NCBI GenBank assembly: GCA_002379425.1
Contig: DFTH01000002.1
Location: 1-64,000, forward strand
DNA length: 64,000 nucleotides
From: Prevotella sp. UBA4217
GTDB taxonomy: Bacteria > Bacteroidota > Bacteroidia > Bacteroidales > Bacteroidaceae
Reading direction: 5' to 3'
The position numbers and the translations under genes are program-made. The stretch's first letter is position 1; every line of letters starts with the position of its first letter. This document shows positions 30,901 through 39,300 of the stretch, piece after piece. The notes beneath the pieces are model-generated. The model did not search any database. It was given only the letters and a program-made list of their open reading frames with translations, and was not told where the DNA came from.

Positions 30901-33396
30901 GAACATTCATCGCTGAACGCTTACGTGGAGGGTGGTGACAACCTCGACTTCATCCTGCATACCGACATCAGGCAGACCGGTAGTTGGACGTCGATCGCTA
31001 ATACAGAGGGTCACTGCTTCGAAGGCACCTTCCACGGCGACGGACATACCATCAGCGGACTCGACCACTCGCTGTTCGGTCATCTCTGCGGTGACGTGTA
31101 TAACCTCGGTGTCACCGGATCGTTCACCTCTGCCGGTATCGCTGACACAGGTTCCGGCTATGTGGAGAACTGCTGGGTGAAGAGTTCGACCACAGTCAAC
31201 GGCAATGTCAAGGCCGTGTTCGGTAATCCGAACAGGGAAGATACCAACAAGCCGATACAGGTGGTGAACTGCTACTATCCGGAGACCAACGCCTATAAGG
31301 ATGAGGCGAACAGTACCAAGGGAGTCGCTCGCAAGATGAAGGAGCGCGACTTCTACAACGGCACCGTCGCCTACAACCTGAACGGTTTCTACCTGAACAA
31401 GCGCTACTATGACAGTCAGACGGGGAATACCTCTGAATACAAATATCTGAAGGACGACCCCGAGCACAGCGGAACGCTGTTGGAGGCAGCCCAGTCGGGC
31501 TACTATCCTGCCAGTCCAGACCTGAAATACGGTGATCTTGGCTATGTGGAGCGTCGTTATGAGGACGGAGACTTTATCTATGCCGACGGTGTGATTCCAG
31601 AATCCACCAATATCCGTATGAGGACCGAGACGACGGGAACGGGCGACAGCCAGAAGACAGAGGTCAAGTATTATCCCATCTGGCCCGACGACTATCTCTT
31701 CTTCGGTCAGACGCTGACATTCGGCTACAGTGCCCTGCGTGCCCACCAGGATCAGCCGTCAACGCTGGTGAAGAGTGGTGACCGCCTGCCGACGGACGAC
31801 AGTAGTAACCGCGTGTATCGTGCACCGGCCTACTATGGTGACAGCAGGATGTCAACGGCCCACTTCAACCCGATGGCCCATATCGTGGCATACTCTGCCC
31901 CGAAGCATGACCTGGATGAAGACCTGACGGCTGCCTACCCGGGTATGACGGCTATCGACTTCAAGGGGCACAATGATGCCACTGCCACCCTGGGATGGAA
32001 CAACGACCTCTTCTATCAGCCGCTGCTCGACGATGACGGACTGACTGGTATCGTGAACAAGGGTGAGACACCTAACTTGCTGGTCTATGCCCCTGCCGCT
32101 ACTGACAATCAGAAGACCTACAACGTGCTTACGAAGAAGTTCACCGAACCGGCCTTCTCTGACCATTATCAGGATCCTGACACCTACAAGCGTGTGACGA
32201 TTGCCAATGCCTCTGAGATCCTCGGTCACCTTGTGCAGAGTGACCTGACGACCGACCGCGACCATCTGCTCGTCGATAAGCAGGACTTCAACTGTCCGAT
32301 AGCCTACAGGATGGGTAATGAAAAGCGTATGTGGTACCAGCGTAAGCCAGAGGCATATAAATATGTCACGATGACCAGTGGAAAGACCAAGGGCTGGGAT
32401 GATATCTGTCTGCCGTTCGATGTAGAACTCGTCTCCACCCAGACCAAGGGTGAGATAACCCACTTCTATCAGGGTTCTACGAAGGGCCATGAATACTGGT
32501 TGCGCGAGTTCACGGGTGTCAAATCCGCTACGGACGATGAACTGGTGGCCAACTTCACGTATCCCAATGCCGGTACTGAACGCAAGGATTATACCAACAC
32601 CTATCTCTGGGATTACTATTATTCTAAGAATAGTAGGAAAGACATCAACACGGATGAATACCAGACATATTATAGTACAGGTCGTACCATACCTTCTTAT
32701 CCGAGGGCACAGGCTGGTACGCCTTACCTGATAGGCTTCCCCGGTGAGACATATTATGAGTTTGACCTGAGTGGCCGTTTCGATGCCGACTATACGGCAC
32801 AGCCTGCGCCAGCCCAGATCATGGCCCAGACCATCACCTTCGCATCCGGTGAGGGCGCAGCAGTTGGTGTTAGCGACAAGGAACTGGGTGTCATCACGGA
32901 TGCCGAGAATAAGCAAGTCACGAAGGATGGCTACATCTTCTGGCCTACGTATTCTCATCAGAAAGTGGATGCCAGTTTCCTGCTCAACACAGACGGTGAT
33001 AAGTATGAGAAGCAGGCCGTGGAAGTGACGATGGTGCCTTTCCGTCCGTTCTTCAAGCAGACTGCAGGAACCAGGGGTGTTGACGGTGCCAAGGAAGACG
33101 ATCCGACACGCCGGATTCTCATCAACGAGGAATACTCGGAACTCAAAGGGACGGTCAGTGGTATCGAGGACCTGACAGCCGATGACCTGATCGTGAATGC
33201 CAAGCGCAAGAAGATCACCGTGGAGTCGCAGTTGCACTATGTGACCGACGTGAGTATCGTGACCCCGGCAGGCATCACGCTGAAGACCTTCACCATCCAG
33301 CCCAGCGAGTATGTGGAGACCCGTGTGGCCAACAGTGGCGTCTATATCGTGTATGCCGACAACGGCAAGTATGTGAAGAAAGTAATAGTAAGATAA
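21958..33396 (+). CDS. Giant exported YGG-repeat surface protein (about 3,800 residues)
   Basis: A 3,812-residue protein, unusually large. The signal peptide (MNARIGGWRSLLILLMLVCA... ending ADAQ) is followed by three regions. Residues about 15-1,900 consist of dozens of rungs built on (V/I)(Y/F)GG(G/N/C)N with T(V/I)xI-type strands between, a pattern expected of a parallel beta-solenoid. Residues about 1,830-2,800 contain diverged modules of about 50 residues opening with an EY..L....K..F pattern (27463-27680 and about 28710-30320). From about 3,000 there is a GLUG-like segment, FHGDGHTISGLDHSLFG, and a region with GWDDICLPFDVEL. The C-terminus ends SGVYIVYADNGKYVKKVIVR, resembling a type IX secretion sorting tail. 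An upstream ATG at 21925 adds 11 residues. It is probably an adhesin; the ligand is unknown. Confidence 0.8.
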   Translation: MNARIGGWRSLLILLMLVCAATVADAQIKIKGSVYGGARQADVKGYALVEVGADKHDVLIGKVYGGNDISGSIGTAAAVNAAVPTELTGAEANGIDATYSAFVRICPTTPEKHIFIGNLFGGGNGDYDYENDYQGMTRPELSKAYLEIMGGTIAYVYGGGNNATVTEKTDIYIDNESDITTAIPTGADNEHNLLLDTETKENVGLAQLGNDIITQNAYHFSRVFGGNNKAEMKIQPTWHLSKGKIDNLYSGGNEGPMTSPVGLLLEIDPQDSTQAEKEKLVVNNVYGGCRKADVHPKTSDGGEVAPNEVQLTGYKFPAGLAARVLVKGGKINNVYGGNDISGKVYGGNAVGIYSSIEGNVYGGGNGSYPYTDNALLKDDPQYGDYYYEVPDGKSSVAALNEFRPNAEQVSLRLYGTENDPTTIGGAVYVGGNSATLASTKQKPMVELKIGSYVIAEDVFLGNNGENMVKSETADDVLQIMKSTDKTSNGTKFNSMNLEDSTIFKDYMQGCAMSLMPSVKFDSREGGDPADYIPYSTYIGSLICGGNRGSMNYNGKNEINFKHEIVIFNKVVGGCNNAYVAKTGYNAAFDGGILGDKETSTGNKLVLNFEGLKIMPMRWKKNRDGDYNVVEDANGNVYDLDVNGNRQLEFNTISAATGQEVAPVTTGGETTSSADDMDRRFDGGHIYGGCYTSGHVNGNVVININASIVDLEGEHAVFDRVQEDEDGEAKLNGHNQFTILQRRSGVIRGQQGMDVLGSALNVFGGGYGKDSEIWGSTTINLNKGYAFQIFGGGEMGAIGVRKKKDGGVPEVVDGKYVYEYDSLYSTTINLCGTVAGQPRSKDTDEQRQNMAATEFIYGGGFEGPIAGNTVINLGNGRVFDTFAGSCNADIQGHTETYIGRQVAKDGTITAGFPYVRDDVYGGNDLGGNILGSTSFKNRVSSEDVLRKVYKYSENTIPEVLTASAYIEFTQGRVDTIFGGCYGYYNYKDSHFRKYTYTTGKPRPGFTKPRMDNAFVNFRPVASNSEWNKVLKIYGAGQGYPGEIGKDSMQHRSYVLIDIPQTMTNFQTMEVFGAGAYSGLGMGVAPATLTGESGQPDKATAVIDLVRGQIAAAYGASFKQGVTRRTMVNVPEGSTIELTNIFGGAYGLVEKDGEGNDVPRIDVPCDAYEANVNYSSRDAIVHGALYGGNNSCRRTLYGKVNVNTPVYSNKESGYTATVYGAGLGVNTWSQYTEVNLNEGAEVYEVYGGGQFGRVFNKGSVAKWKDNTPSLYTILGEGYADNGLTNELAKLGSLGKTYNTNVRIMKGAKVVGYAYGGGLGADTLANSGNVYGTTNIELLGGIVSKDIYAAGTVGAVFNVYDVDKDDFNNDFIASANAYIEGGMVRNVYGGGWKGDVGYHDATTTGTATDVLGETNVVIGIREDQANKPADYGFYKGVPAIQRNAYSGGEGGAVFGTANLTLNNGYIGYVHLSANESQDEKGYVVASNEATVERYEEKINDETSWDTNTGQWQGKDRLKDCGNVFGGGYDVRSSVDSTNVTVWGGVIRNSLHGGAEIATIGRGKMAVEEGANRQLQAIYKAGGTRVTMYNGHVKRNVFGGGKGYNLYGYGQQGTLYTDGYVFGQTEVYIYGGEIGTAEGVAEGYGNVFGGGDIGYVYSKGYFSDRTKAKEATGSPNHIYYYDGNGHLTEDCKVVVSPYLQAKESVTINGHSYNQYDYVVTEDLNYIQRTKDSQGNWTDTWEKLDTGNKEANTERGVMIHNAVFAGGNVSSNSDQTYANAITVFGNSTATLNDVYHRDFITVGTEHIGGLYGGGNLSVVGGYRELNITNYGTDYYGLDSQITLAEYQKLSNRERAYFKLEYLCVVSYTKDGKTYTKDVTRISEDEYNQITDPDEKAKWQQYGFCSIYAGRLLNTVQRADLCGVFGSRLVLQGAKDRVADVGDNTVYTLNRVGELSLNKQTSVINADTGDDKEHGNYFGIYSVVNYLGHLTSDVKFDDLRTYVSGTDNGKDIITTGTENYHDWKEDRLTKKDRNIGTSHNQLALASGVFLELTTEMSTKTKKVYGDITGIVELDLINVKKDVNMGGGYVYARNEHGSRTANESMENVILSSYNMAQSGHVKARTYKIYTYSTEIGNLGEMETSGNFIHRRKRIIDDCYPNNGVYKDGYQQSPAHYWFIKGDVYVYDQTVSAYAGAASAYSKEVKIPLTITAGSNGKLQLLNVQPNLYAYYATADSQSENNKITEEGVKVDNESTIFYLNDVITWWDWQLLPQNEQKYFVKETYVNVDTCKVNGVLYPAGTYVLENDPTLHNGNASQTAYAQFKSTNPAITSQSGSELEFDAVFHPSNNISHDTGYVLTFDMDTPTDWDDWYSPKKDQSILSTRKKKAEYEALGNDAKENYREGPTFRLKSGVSSGLYGQQEYAVGDIIAKEVVDDYTTTTTASGQTFSGQASVEEAYVAKSQVVLPTKTVLPGYPISKSEYNSLAVEQKSAFAAAMVCTSTIQLGEEEFVLKGDLVDASDENLTNLATRYKNFNNSRENADQLDDAGAKRYVESCLSNAYYCTTAGKYGGQYFKEGENYSAIKAWCSLSDERDNFEFNYDAFDVLADPAYSANPARYDYDAVHDPLYSAIKPVEYQAANTGTESLTYKYEGSNDEHTLAVGESISREKFEMVQNDQRHYTRVLIAAGGQTVYIANDNFFDKGIPYAKGQSLSEEEYDNLSDKSKVTVKAVPNGTSPETMYYCYEAYGSVREGDVISASAFAALPNYQRLFTIQGIEPTETTTLYVSRESVFKDVTKEKVISVVYQYTYYEDDDEGNGVSLTNELHVVNIHLQLESGVPQIGQLTPPATVLPGNSVGLKKPEVIPGLYEVLINGWEIYTNEEDALNHRNGEPFSNGITPVYWYQNNKAWVAFYSKTYLGKTYSNPVPITVANYHDIADVMADKEHHMYVDYDPAKLDRHCKIYINDATEGLNQLKSFIDLSCGTNPDAEHSSLNAYVEGGDNLDFILHTDIRQTGSWTSIANTEGHCFEGTFHGDGHTISGLDHSLFGHLCGDVYNLGVTGSFTSAGIADTGSGYVENCWVKSSTTVNGNVKAVFGNPNREDTNKPIQVVNCYYPETNAYKDEANSTKGVARKMKERDFYNGTVAYNLNGFYLNKRYYDSQTGNTSEYKYLKDDPEHSGTLLEAAQSGYYPASPDLKYGDLGYVERRYEDGDFIYADGVIPESTNIRMRTETTGTGDSQKTEVKYYPIWPDDYLFFGQTLTFGYSALRAHQDQPSTLVKSGDRLPTDDSSNRVYRAPAYYGDSRMSTAHFNPMAHIVAYSAPKHDLDEDLTAAYPGMTAIDFKGHNDATATLGWNNDLFYQPLLDDDGLTGIVNKGETPNLLVYAPAATDNQKTYNVLTKKFTEPAFSDHYQDPDTYKRVTIANASEILGHLVQSDLTTDRDHLLVDKQDFNCPIAYRMGNEKRMWYQRKPEAYKYVTMTSGKTKGWDDICLPFDVELVSTQTKGEITHFYQGSTKGHEYWLREFTGVKSATDDELVANFTYPNAGTERKDYTNTYLWDYYYSKNSRKDINTDEYQTYYSTGRTIPSYPRAQAGTPYLIGFPGETYYEFDLSGRFDADYTAQPAPAQIMAQTITFASGEGAAVGVSDKELGVITDAENKQVTKDGYIFWPTYSHQKVDASFLLNTDGDKYEKQAVEVTMVPFRPFFKQTAGTRGVDGAKEDDPTRRILINEEYSELKGTVSGIEDLTADDLIVNAKRKKITVESQLHYVTDVSIVTPAGITLKTFTIQPSEYVETRVANSGVYIVYADNGKYVKKVIVR

Positions 33397-33415
33397 TAAT
33401 TAAAAAGATAAGATC

Positions 33416-34753
33416 ATGGAAAAAATGAAGAGTATTTGGTTGCTCGCCCTGATGATGATGGGCAGCACGGTGGGAATGGCAGAAGAAGAAGCCGTACCTT
33501 CAGGTGTGACAGTCGATATCGACACTTTCACGGGTGGTACTGTCGTGGAGAAAGAACAGTCAGAACCTGCCAATGATGGTAGTGTGGTCGTCACCATCAC
33601 TGTGACGCCAGCCATGGGCTATTCAATCGCTAAGGACGATATTGAAGTCTATGCTACCATTCCTGCTGCCCAGACCCGAGAAGGCGAGGAAACTCCTGGA
33701 ATTGCCGAACCCTTGACGCTCAGTTATGATGGTTCGGAAGAGACTGACGTAGAGGATAAGACGCGGGAACGTGACTATACCTTTACGGTGCCTGCAGGAC
33801 TTGGCGCATGGGTTCGTACGGCGATTTTCCACTCTGTACTTAACATCAGCAAGGATGAAAATTCAGAAGTGGTCTGGGCATATAATGCCGAGACAAAGGC
33901 AATGACCATCTCCGGTACGGGCGAAACCTTTGACTTCGAGGGCGAGGGGTTCGTGGATCCCTGGGCATCGTTCAGAGCCGAGATCACGACAGTTACCGTT
34001 GAGGCAGGCGTAACAGGTCTTGGAGCCAAGATCTTTGATGGTTGTACCAGTCTGACGGACATCACCATCCTGGGCACTGAACAGGTCGTAGCCTTTGGTG
34101 TCGGTGCGATTCCCGAAGGGGTAGCCGTCGATGTGCCGGGCAACCTCTACAACGAGTATCTCTCTGCAGGTCTCACCGTTACCAGTACAGCGGCTGTGGA
34201 GATGACGGGTGTCAACTTTGGCGACAACAATCATTACGACACCTTTGTCGGTGCTGTTGATATGATGGTACCCTCCGTGTTGAAGGCATATATCATTACA
34301 GGCATCAGTGGCTCAGACTTGGTACTCTCAGAGGTCAGCACGATCCCTGCTGGCGTACCCGTGCTGGTATTTAGTGAGGCGCTGACGGGAGATGACTTCC
34401 GTACTGCCGGAGCCACGGAAGTCGGTCAGGCACCAACAAGTCTGCTGAAGGTTGCCCCCGAGGGAGGCAAGGAGGTGGCACTCGGCGAAGTCTATCTGCT
34501 CTACAACGATGTGTTCTATTATGCCCAGGCCGGCACGATTCCCGCTGGCGGCATCTATCTGCAGCCCGAGTCGGCCAGTGGCACGCGTGGCTACTATGCC
34601 CTGACCCGTGGCACGACGGCCATCGACAGCCAGCGGATCATCAGCCTCGACAGCAAGGCACCATGGTACACCCTCGACGGCAGGAAACTGAGCACCATGC
34701 CCAGCAAGAAGGGCATCTACATCAAGGATGGGAAAAAGGTTATCATTAAATAA
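33416..34753 (+). CDS. Exported surface protein with LRR_5-like segment and C-terminal sorting tail
   Basis: A 445-residue protein with signal peptide MEKMKSIWLLALMMMGSTVG. The N-terminal domain (about 30-145; DTFTGGTVVEK... and YTFTVPAGLGAWVRTA) is shared with the next gene. Then comes a single BspA/LRR_5-like repeat, LGAKIFDGCTSLTDITILG (about 198-216), and a beta-rich region. The last 29 residues (WYTLDGRKLSTMPSKKG then IYIKDGKKVIIK) match the short C-terminal tail seen on many Prevotella surface proteins and are likely a type IX secretion signal. It starts 19 bp after the giant protein and abuts the next gene, so all are probably co-transcribed. Function is unknown; surface display is inferred. 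Confidence 0.72.
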   Translation: MEKMKSIWLLALMMMGSTVGMAEEEAVPSGVTVDIDTFTGGTVVEKEQSEPANDGSVVVTITVTPAMGYSIAKDDIEVYATIPAAQTREGEETPGIAEPLTLSYDGSEETDVEDKTRERDYTFTVPAGLGAWVRTAIFHSVLNISKDENSEVVWAYNAETKAMTISGTGETFDFEGEGFVDPWASFRAEITTVTVEAGVTGLGAKIFDGCTSLTDITILGTEQVVAFGVGAIPEGVAVDVPGNLYNEYLSAGLTVTSTAAVEMTGVNFGDNNHYDTFVGAVDMMVPSVLKAYIITGISGSDLVLSEVSTIPAGVPVLVFSEALTGDDFRTAGATEVGQAPTSLLKVAPEGGKEVALGEVYLLYNDVFYYAQAGTIPAGGIYLQPESASGTRGYYALTRGTTAIDSQRIISLDSKAPWYTLDGRKLSTMPSKKGIYIKDGKKVIIK

Positions 34754-36304
34754 ATGCATAATGCACTGATAAGACTGCTTTCCGTGGCGCTGCTCCTGTT
34801 GATGGGAGTTGACTCGCGGGGAAGCGTGGATGTTGTGATTGACACATTCACGGGTGGTACGGTCGTGGAGAAGTCACAGGGAGAACCTGCTGACGACGGC
34901 AGCATCACCGTGACAATCACCGTGACACCAGCCTCAGGCTATGAGATAGCCAAAGAGGACGTGATGGTGGCAGCGACGCTCTCCCCAGAGAACCATGCCG
35001 GGACACGTGCCCCGGGGATAGCCTTGATGTTGGAACTCAGCGGTGAGGATCCCGACGATCTCTCGCAGCCGCGTGACTATTCCTTTACCGTAGGGGCAGG
35101 ACTGGGTGCCTGGGTGCATACGGCGAATTTCCATAGGGTAGGGGGCCTGACCATCGATGCCGGAACCTACCGTATCCGCCATACGCTGAATGGAGTGACT
35201 TGGTTCCTTTGGCCCTCCGTCACAACGGATGCCGACAGTCATCCCTACCTGACAACCTTTAACGGAATCTCAGCCCCAGCACTCGACTATCCATCGAAGG
35301 GTGTCAGTTATGGTGCTTTCGGCGAACAGTATTCGCTCTGGGAAGTGACGCCTGTGGATGTGGATGGCAATACCTATTACCAACTTTATAATGTCGGTAT
35401 GCAGGCGTATGCCGTCTGGAGTGCCAGTGCCGGACGGAAGGCGGTCCATCTGGAGGCATCACCTGCCGACGAGCACCGAACCTATTTCCGTATCGACGGC
35501 ACGGCATCGAGTTGTCTGATCACCCCCATCGAGGCGGCGGAGGGAACCACGCTCAACTCCTACCATGGCGACAAGCCGTTCCTCTCTTCCTCTGGTGGGG
35601 AGAATGCCTCGACGGGTTATCCCAACGGCGAACCTGATGCCAATGGTGATGGCGGACTGATACAGATATACAGTGGTTCGCCCGTATGGACGTTGGAGGC
35701 TGCCGACAATTACGTGACCATCGACTTCCAGCAGACTAGTGAGGAAGGAGACGAGGCTGCCGCCATCTTCGTGCCCAGTGCCGACTTGGTCGTGCCAGAT
35801 GGCATAAAGGCATACTTCGTGACTGGTGTGGATTTGCAGCGCGGGGTCGTAGTCATCCAGCAGGTGGATTATCTACCTTCGGATACACCTGTGCTTTTGC
35901 TGGCCGATGCTGACGCCACAGGGTTTACCATGCAGGCGAAGCCAGCAGACATTCCCTCGCTGACGGACGAAGAGATCGACAGCAACCGCCTCCGTATCGG
36001 TTCACCCACGTCACAGCCGAAAGCCTACGAAGACTACATCTTCTTCCGTGGTGAGTTCGTCATGGTGAGTGGAGGTACGCTGAGCACGGGCAAGGTGTTC
36101 CTTGACCTGAGTTCCGAAGAAGCAGCAGCGACACGTTCGGTACTGAGTTTCGGTGACGGAAGCGGCACGACCGCGATAGAGTCGCCTCAACGTCAGCCAT
36201 CCCTCCAGTCAGGTTGGTACACCCTCGACGGTCGCCGTCTCAACACCAGACCCACTAGGAAAGGGCTCTATATCATGGTCGGAAAGAAAGTATGGATTAA
36301 GTAA
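34754..36304 (+). CDS. Exported surface protein, paralogue of the preceding gene
   Basis: A 516-residue protein with a signal peptide (MHNALIRLLSVALLLLMGVD). Its N-terminal domain (DTFTGGTVVEKSQGEPADDG, then YSFTVGAGLGAWVHTANFHR) is clearly homologous, also at DNA level, to that of the upstream gene. The middle (about 145-310) instead resembles a lectin-like or RICIN-type beta-trefoil region with YYQLYNVGMQAYAVW, a weak assignment. It ends with the same tail type, WYTLDGRRLNTRPTRKG then LYIMVGKKVWIK. The start codon follows the upstream stop immediately, and the stop overlaps the next ATG by one base (TAATG), which indicates tight translational coupling. Confidence 0.72.
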   Translation: MHNALIRLLSVALLLLMGVDSRGSVDVVIDTFTGGTVVEKSQGEPADDGSITVTITVTPASGYEIAKEDVMVAATLSPENHAGTRAPGIALMLELSGEDPDDLSQPRDYSFTVGAGLGAWVHTANFHRVGGLTIDAGTYRIRHTLNGVTWFLWPSVTTDADSHPYLTTFNGISAPALDYPSKGVSYGAFGEQYSLWEVTPVDVDGNTYYQLYNVGMQAYAVWSASAGRKAVHLEASPADEHRTYFRIDGTASSCLITPIEAAEGTTLNSYHGDKPFLSSSGGENASTGYPNGEPDANGDGGLIQIYSGSPVWTLEAADNYVTIDFQQTSEEGDEAAAIFVPSADLVVPDGIKAYFVTGVDLQRGVVVIQQVDYLPSDTPVLLLADADATGFTMQAKPADIPSLTDEEIDSNRLRIGSPTSQPKAYEDYIFFRGEFVMVSGGTLSTGKVFLDLSSEEAAATRSVLSFGDGSGTTAIESPQRQPSLQSGWYTLDGRRLNTRPTRKGLYIMVGKKVWIK

Positions 36305-39300
36305 TGAAACGATATATGAACAAACAGTATATAAGGATATTCACTATGGCCCTGCTGATGATGGTCAGCATGGGGGCATGGGCAGACCAAACAATCAAGA
36401 TAACGATCAATGGACAAGGAATCGTGACTCCGTCAGTTACCACAGGAGACCTTTCTGGTTCTGATGGCGTATATACCTTATCAGGTGGTGAAGGTGCAAT
36501 AGTGACTTTGACAATCGACCCTGGAGAACGTCTGCTGTCGATTTCTGCCAATTATCTGACTGATGCCAATAATGGGAGTGCGAGAGCAACGACCCGAGTC
36601 GGTGCAGGTTCTGTTGATTTATCCAAGACTTCTTCCTCAACATACACATTCCAGATGCCCTCAGCAACTTCCGGATACACTGGGGTCAATATCGTTGCCG
36701 AGTTTGCGGAAAATTCTATTGTGATTTCTGATCTTAATGGTCTCAATGCTCTGACTGCTGATGGCAATTATATCATTACTGAAGATATCGATGCTTCAGG
36801 CTATAACCCTACATTAAATGGTGCATTCACAGGAAAACTGACTGCCCGAGCCAAGGCTGACGGTACATTCCCTATCATCAGTAACCTGTCAGTTCCACTC
36901 TTCACCACAGCCACAGGTGCCACCATCAGCAATATCATGTTTAAGAGTATCACAGTTTCAGGTAGCGGTCCAATCGGTGCTGTGTGTGGTACTGCTAATG
37001 GAACTACCCGTATCTACAACTGCGGCATCCTGCCAACCACAAACGAGCACACCACCACCAACCGTTCTACCGTGTCCAGCACAAACAATCACTGCGGCAG
37101 CCTTGTAGGTTACCTTGACGGCTATGCTCGTGTTATTAACTGCTTCAGTTATGCTAATGTCTCTGCTGGCAGTAATGCTGGTGGCTTGGTGGGAAATAAC
37201 ACTACCGCTACCATGCAGGGAAACAGTCCTGCCAATTTCAACAAAAACGTCAAGACTATGGTTGTGAACTGCATGTTCTATGGTGATATCACCAATGGCT
37301 CCACAAAACGCCCTGTCTATGGTGGTACTGCCATTGTTAACAACGATGCTGACAAGGTTAATAACTACAACTACTATTGCGAAGAAGAAGCCTCTTTTGA
37401 CGATGGCTATACAGCCATTTCTGACTACAATTATTCTTGGCCTGTTGCAAAAAAACACCTGACCCGCTTTGAAGTTTATCGTAACATTCTCAACAGCAAC
37501 CGCCGACTCTGTACCTGGTGGGTCAGCGGCACCTACAAAAAAGACGCAGAAACTGATGCAACCGATGCCGAAGTGGAACGTGTAGGCATCGCCAAGTGGG
37601 TGCTCGACAGAACCATTGCTCCCTATCCCATCTTGAAAAAATGGGGTAAATACTACTCCACCTTTGATATGGATCCTGGTTATGTGTGGAATCCTAAGAC
37701 CAAGAGCAAAGTGGCCCGTAGTACTGCCAATCCTTGGGAAGGCAAGAGTTATGGAACACTAAGTGTCACCATCAATGGCGGAACAGGAAACAATAGCGCA
37801 AGCACCTCAAAAGATATCACTATCACCGATATGGATACGTTGGACTACGATTACTGTTATTACAAGATACAGTTGCCTTATTACAACGAGGTGTTCGGCG
37901 ATCCGGAAAGCAACACGTGGACAACAAAGTATGCCAACAATTATACCTCAAAAGTGGTGACGGGATGGAAAGTGACAAGCGTCACAGGTGGAACGCAAGG
38001 TTCCTTCGTGGAGAATTGGGAGAGTGGTTACAACTTCGCTGACCGCAAATGCACCGACAAGGACAAGTTTGAGGTAAGCGGCCGTGTCTTTGCCCAGGGC
38101 GGCTATTACTATGTCCCTGACAACGTTACAGCCATCACCATCGAAGCTTATTGGGGTAATGCCGTTTATCTATGCAACAGCAATCGCCGCCTTGACAAAA
38201 TGAAGAATGGTACAAGTGAGTTCTACATTTCAGGCAAATTGCCAGAAAAAGTAGGTGGAATAACTGATAATCCAACGGTACAGACCTCTTTGCAAAGTGC
38301 CGTTGGTGCATTGAAAAAAATTAGTGAAAATGACTCACCAGGTAATACGGTCTATGACCAGGCCATTGTTCTCGTAGGCAACTATCAGGACAATAGTTGT
38401 CATACTTACCTTACTCTTGCAGGCAATAAATATGATACAGATGCCAAACCCTTTACCATTATGAGTGCAGACTTCGACTTTGACAATGAGCCTGACTTCT
38501 GCTTTCAGGCTGGTATGAACAATGTTAGCCGTCCTAACTTCCAGCCCATCCGTTTCGATTTCCTGATGGTGCCAGACATTACGATGGCTATCCGTTCCGG
38601 CCTCAACTATTGGGGCGTTCGTAACATCTGTCCGCAGGGGCATTACGAAGTGACAGAAACTTCGTATATGTATGTAACTCAGTTCGAATATGAAATAAGG
38701 ACAGGCGATAACAAATATGCTAAACACGAAGCTCCGATGATCCTCAACGGCGGCGAGTTTACGCAGATTGTCTCTACTCATACCTTTACTCAGGCTGGCG
38801 CGAATGCCACTGCTACTGCAAGGGCCGATAAGACGTCCTATTTCCTGATGGGCGGAAAGCTCTATATGAAAGCCTTTACTCCCGGCACCCATGTCAATAC
38901 ACGATCAGCCACCCGCCATTGTGCTGTCAATGCCATAGGCGGAGATTTTCCCGAGTTCTATCTTAGCGGTATGTTCCGTGCCGACTTTTACAATATGACC
39001 GACAACCCGCACGCCTACCTTGATGGCGGATGGTTTGGCACGGTGGCAGGTGCCGGTATGGAAAGTGTAGGTGCCAAAGATGAAACTAATGGTGGCAACG
39101 TTACCTTCAAAATCAACCACTCGCGAATCCACGAATTCTATGGTGGCGGCATCAATGCCACTCGCCCTGTTACAGGTACTATCGATGTCACCATCGACAA
39201 CAGCATTGTCCATAAATATTGTGGAGGCCCCAAATTGGGAAATATGAGTAGCAGTAAGACGATTACCACTACTGCCACGGGTACCACTTTCGATCAGTTC

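Noticed and set aside
31852..33237. A 461-codon minus-strand frame under the 3' part of the giant gene
   Set aside because: It is antisense to the conserved C-terminal region of the giant protein. It is one of many similar mirror frames along that gene and has no family features.
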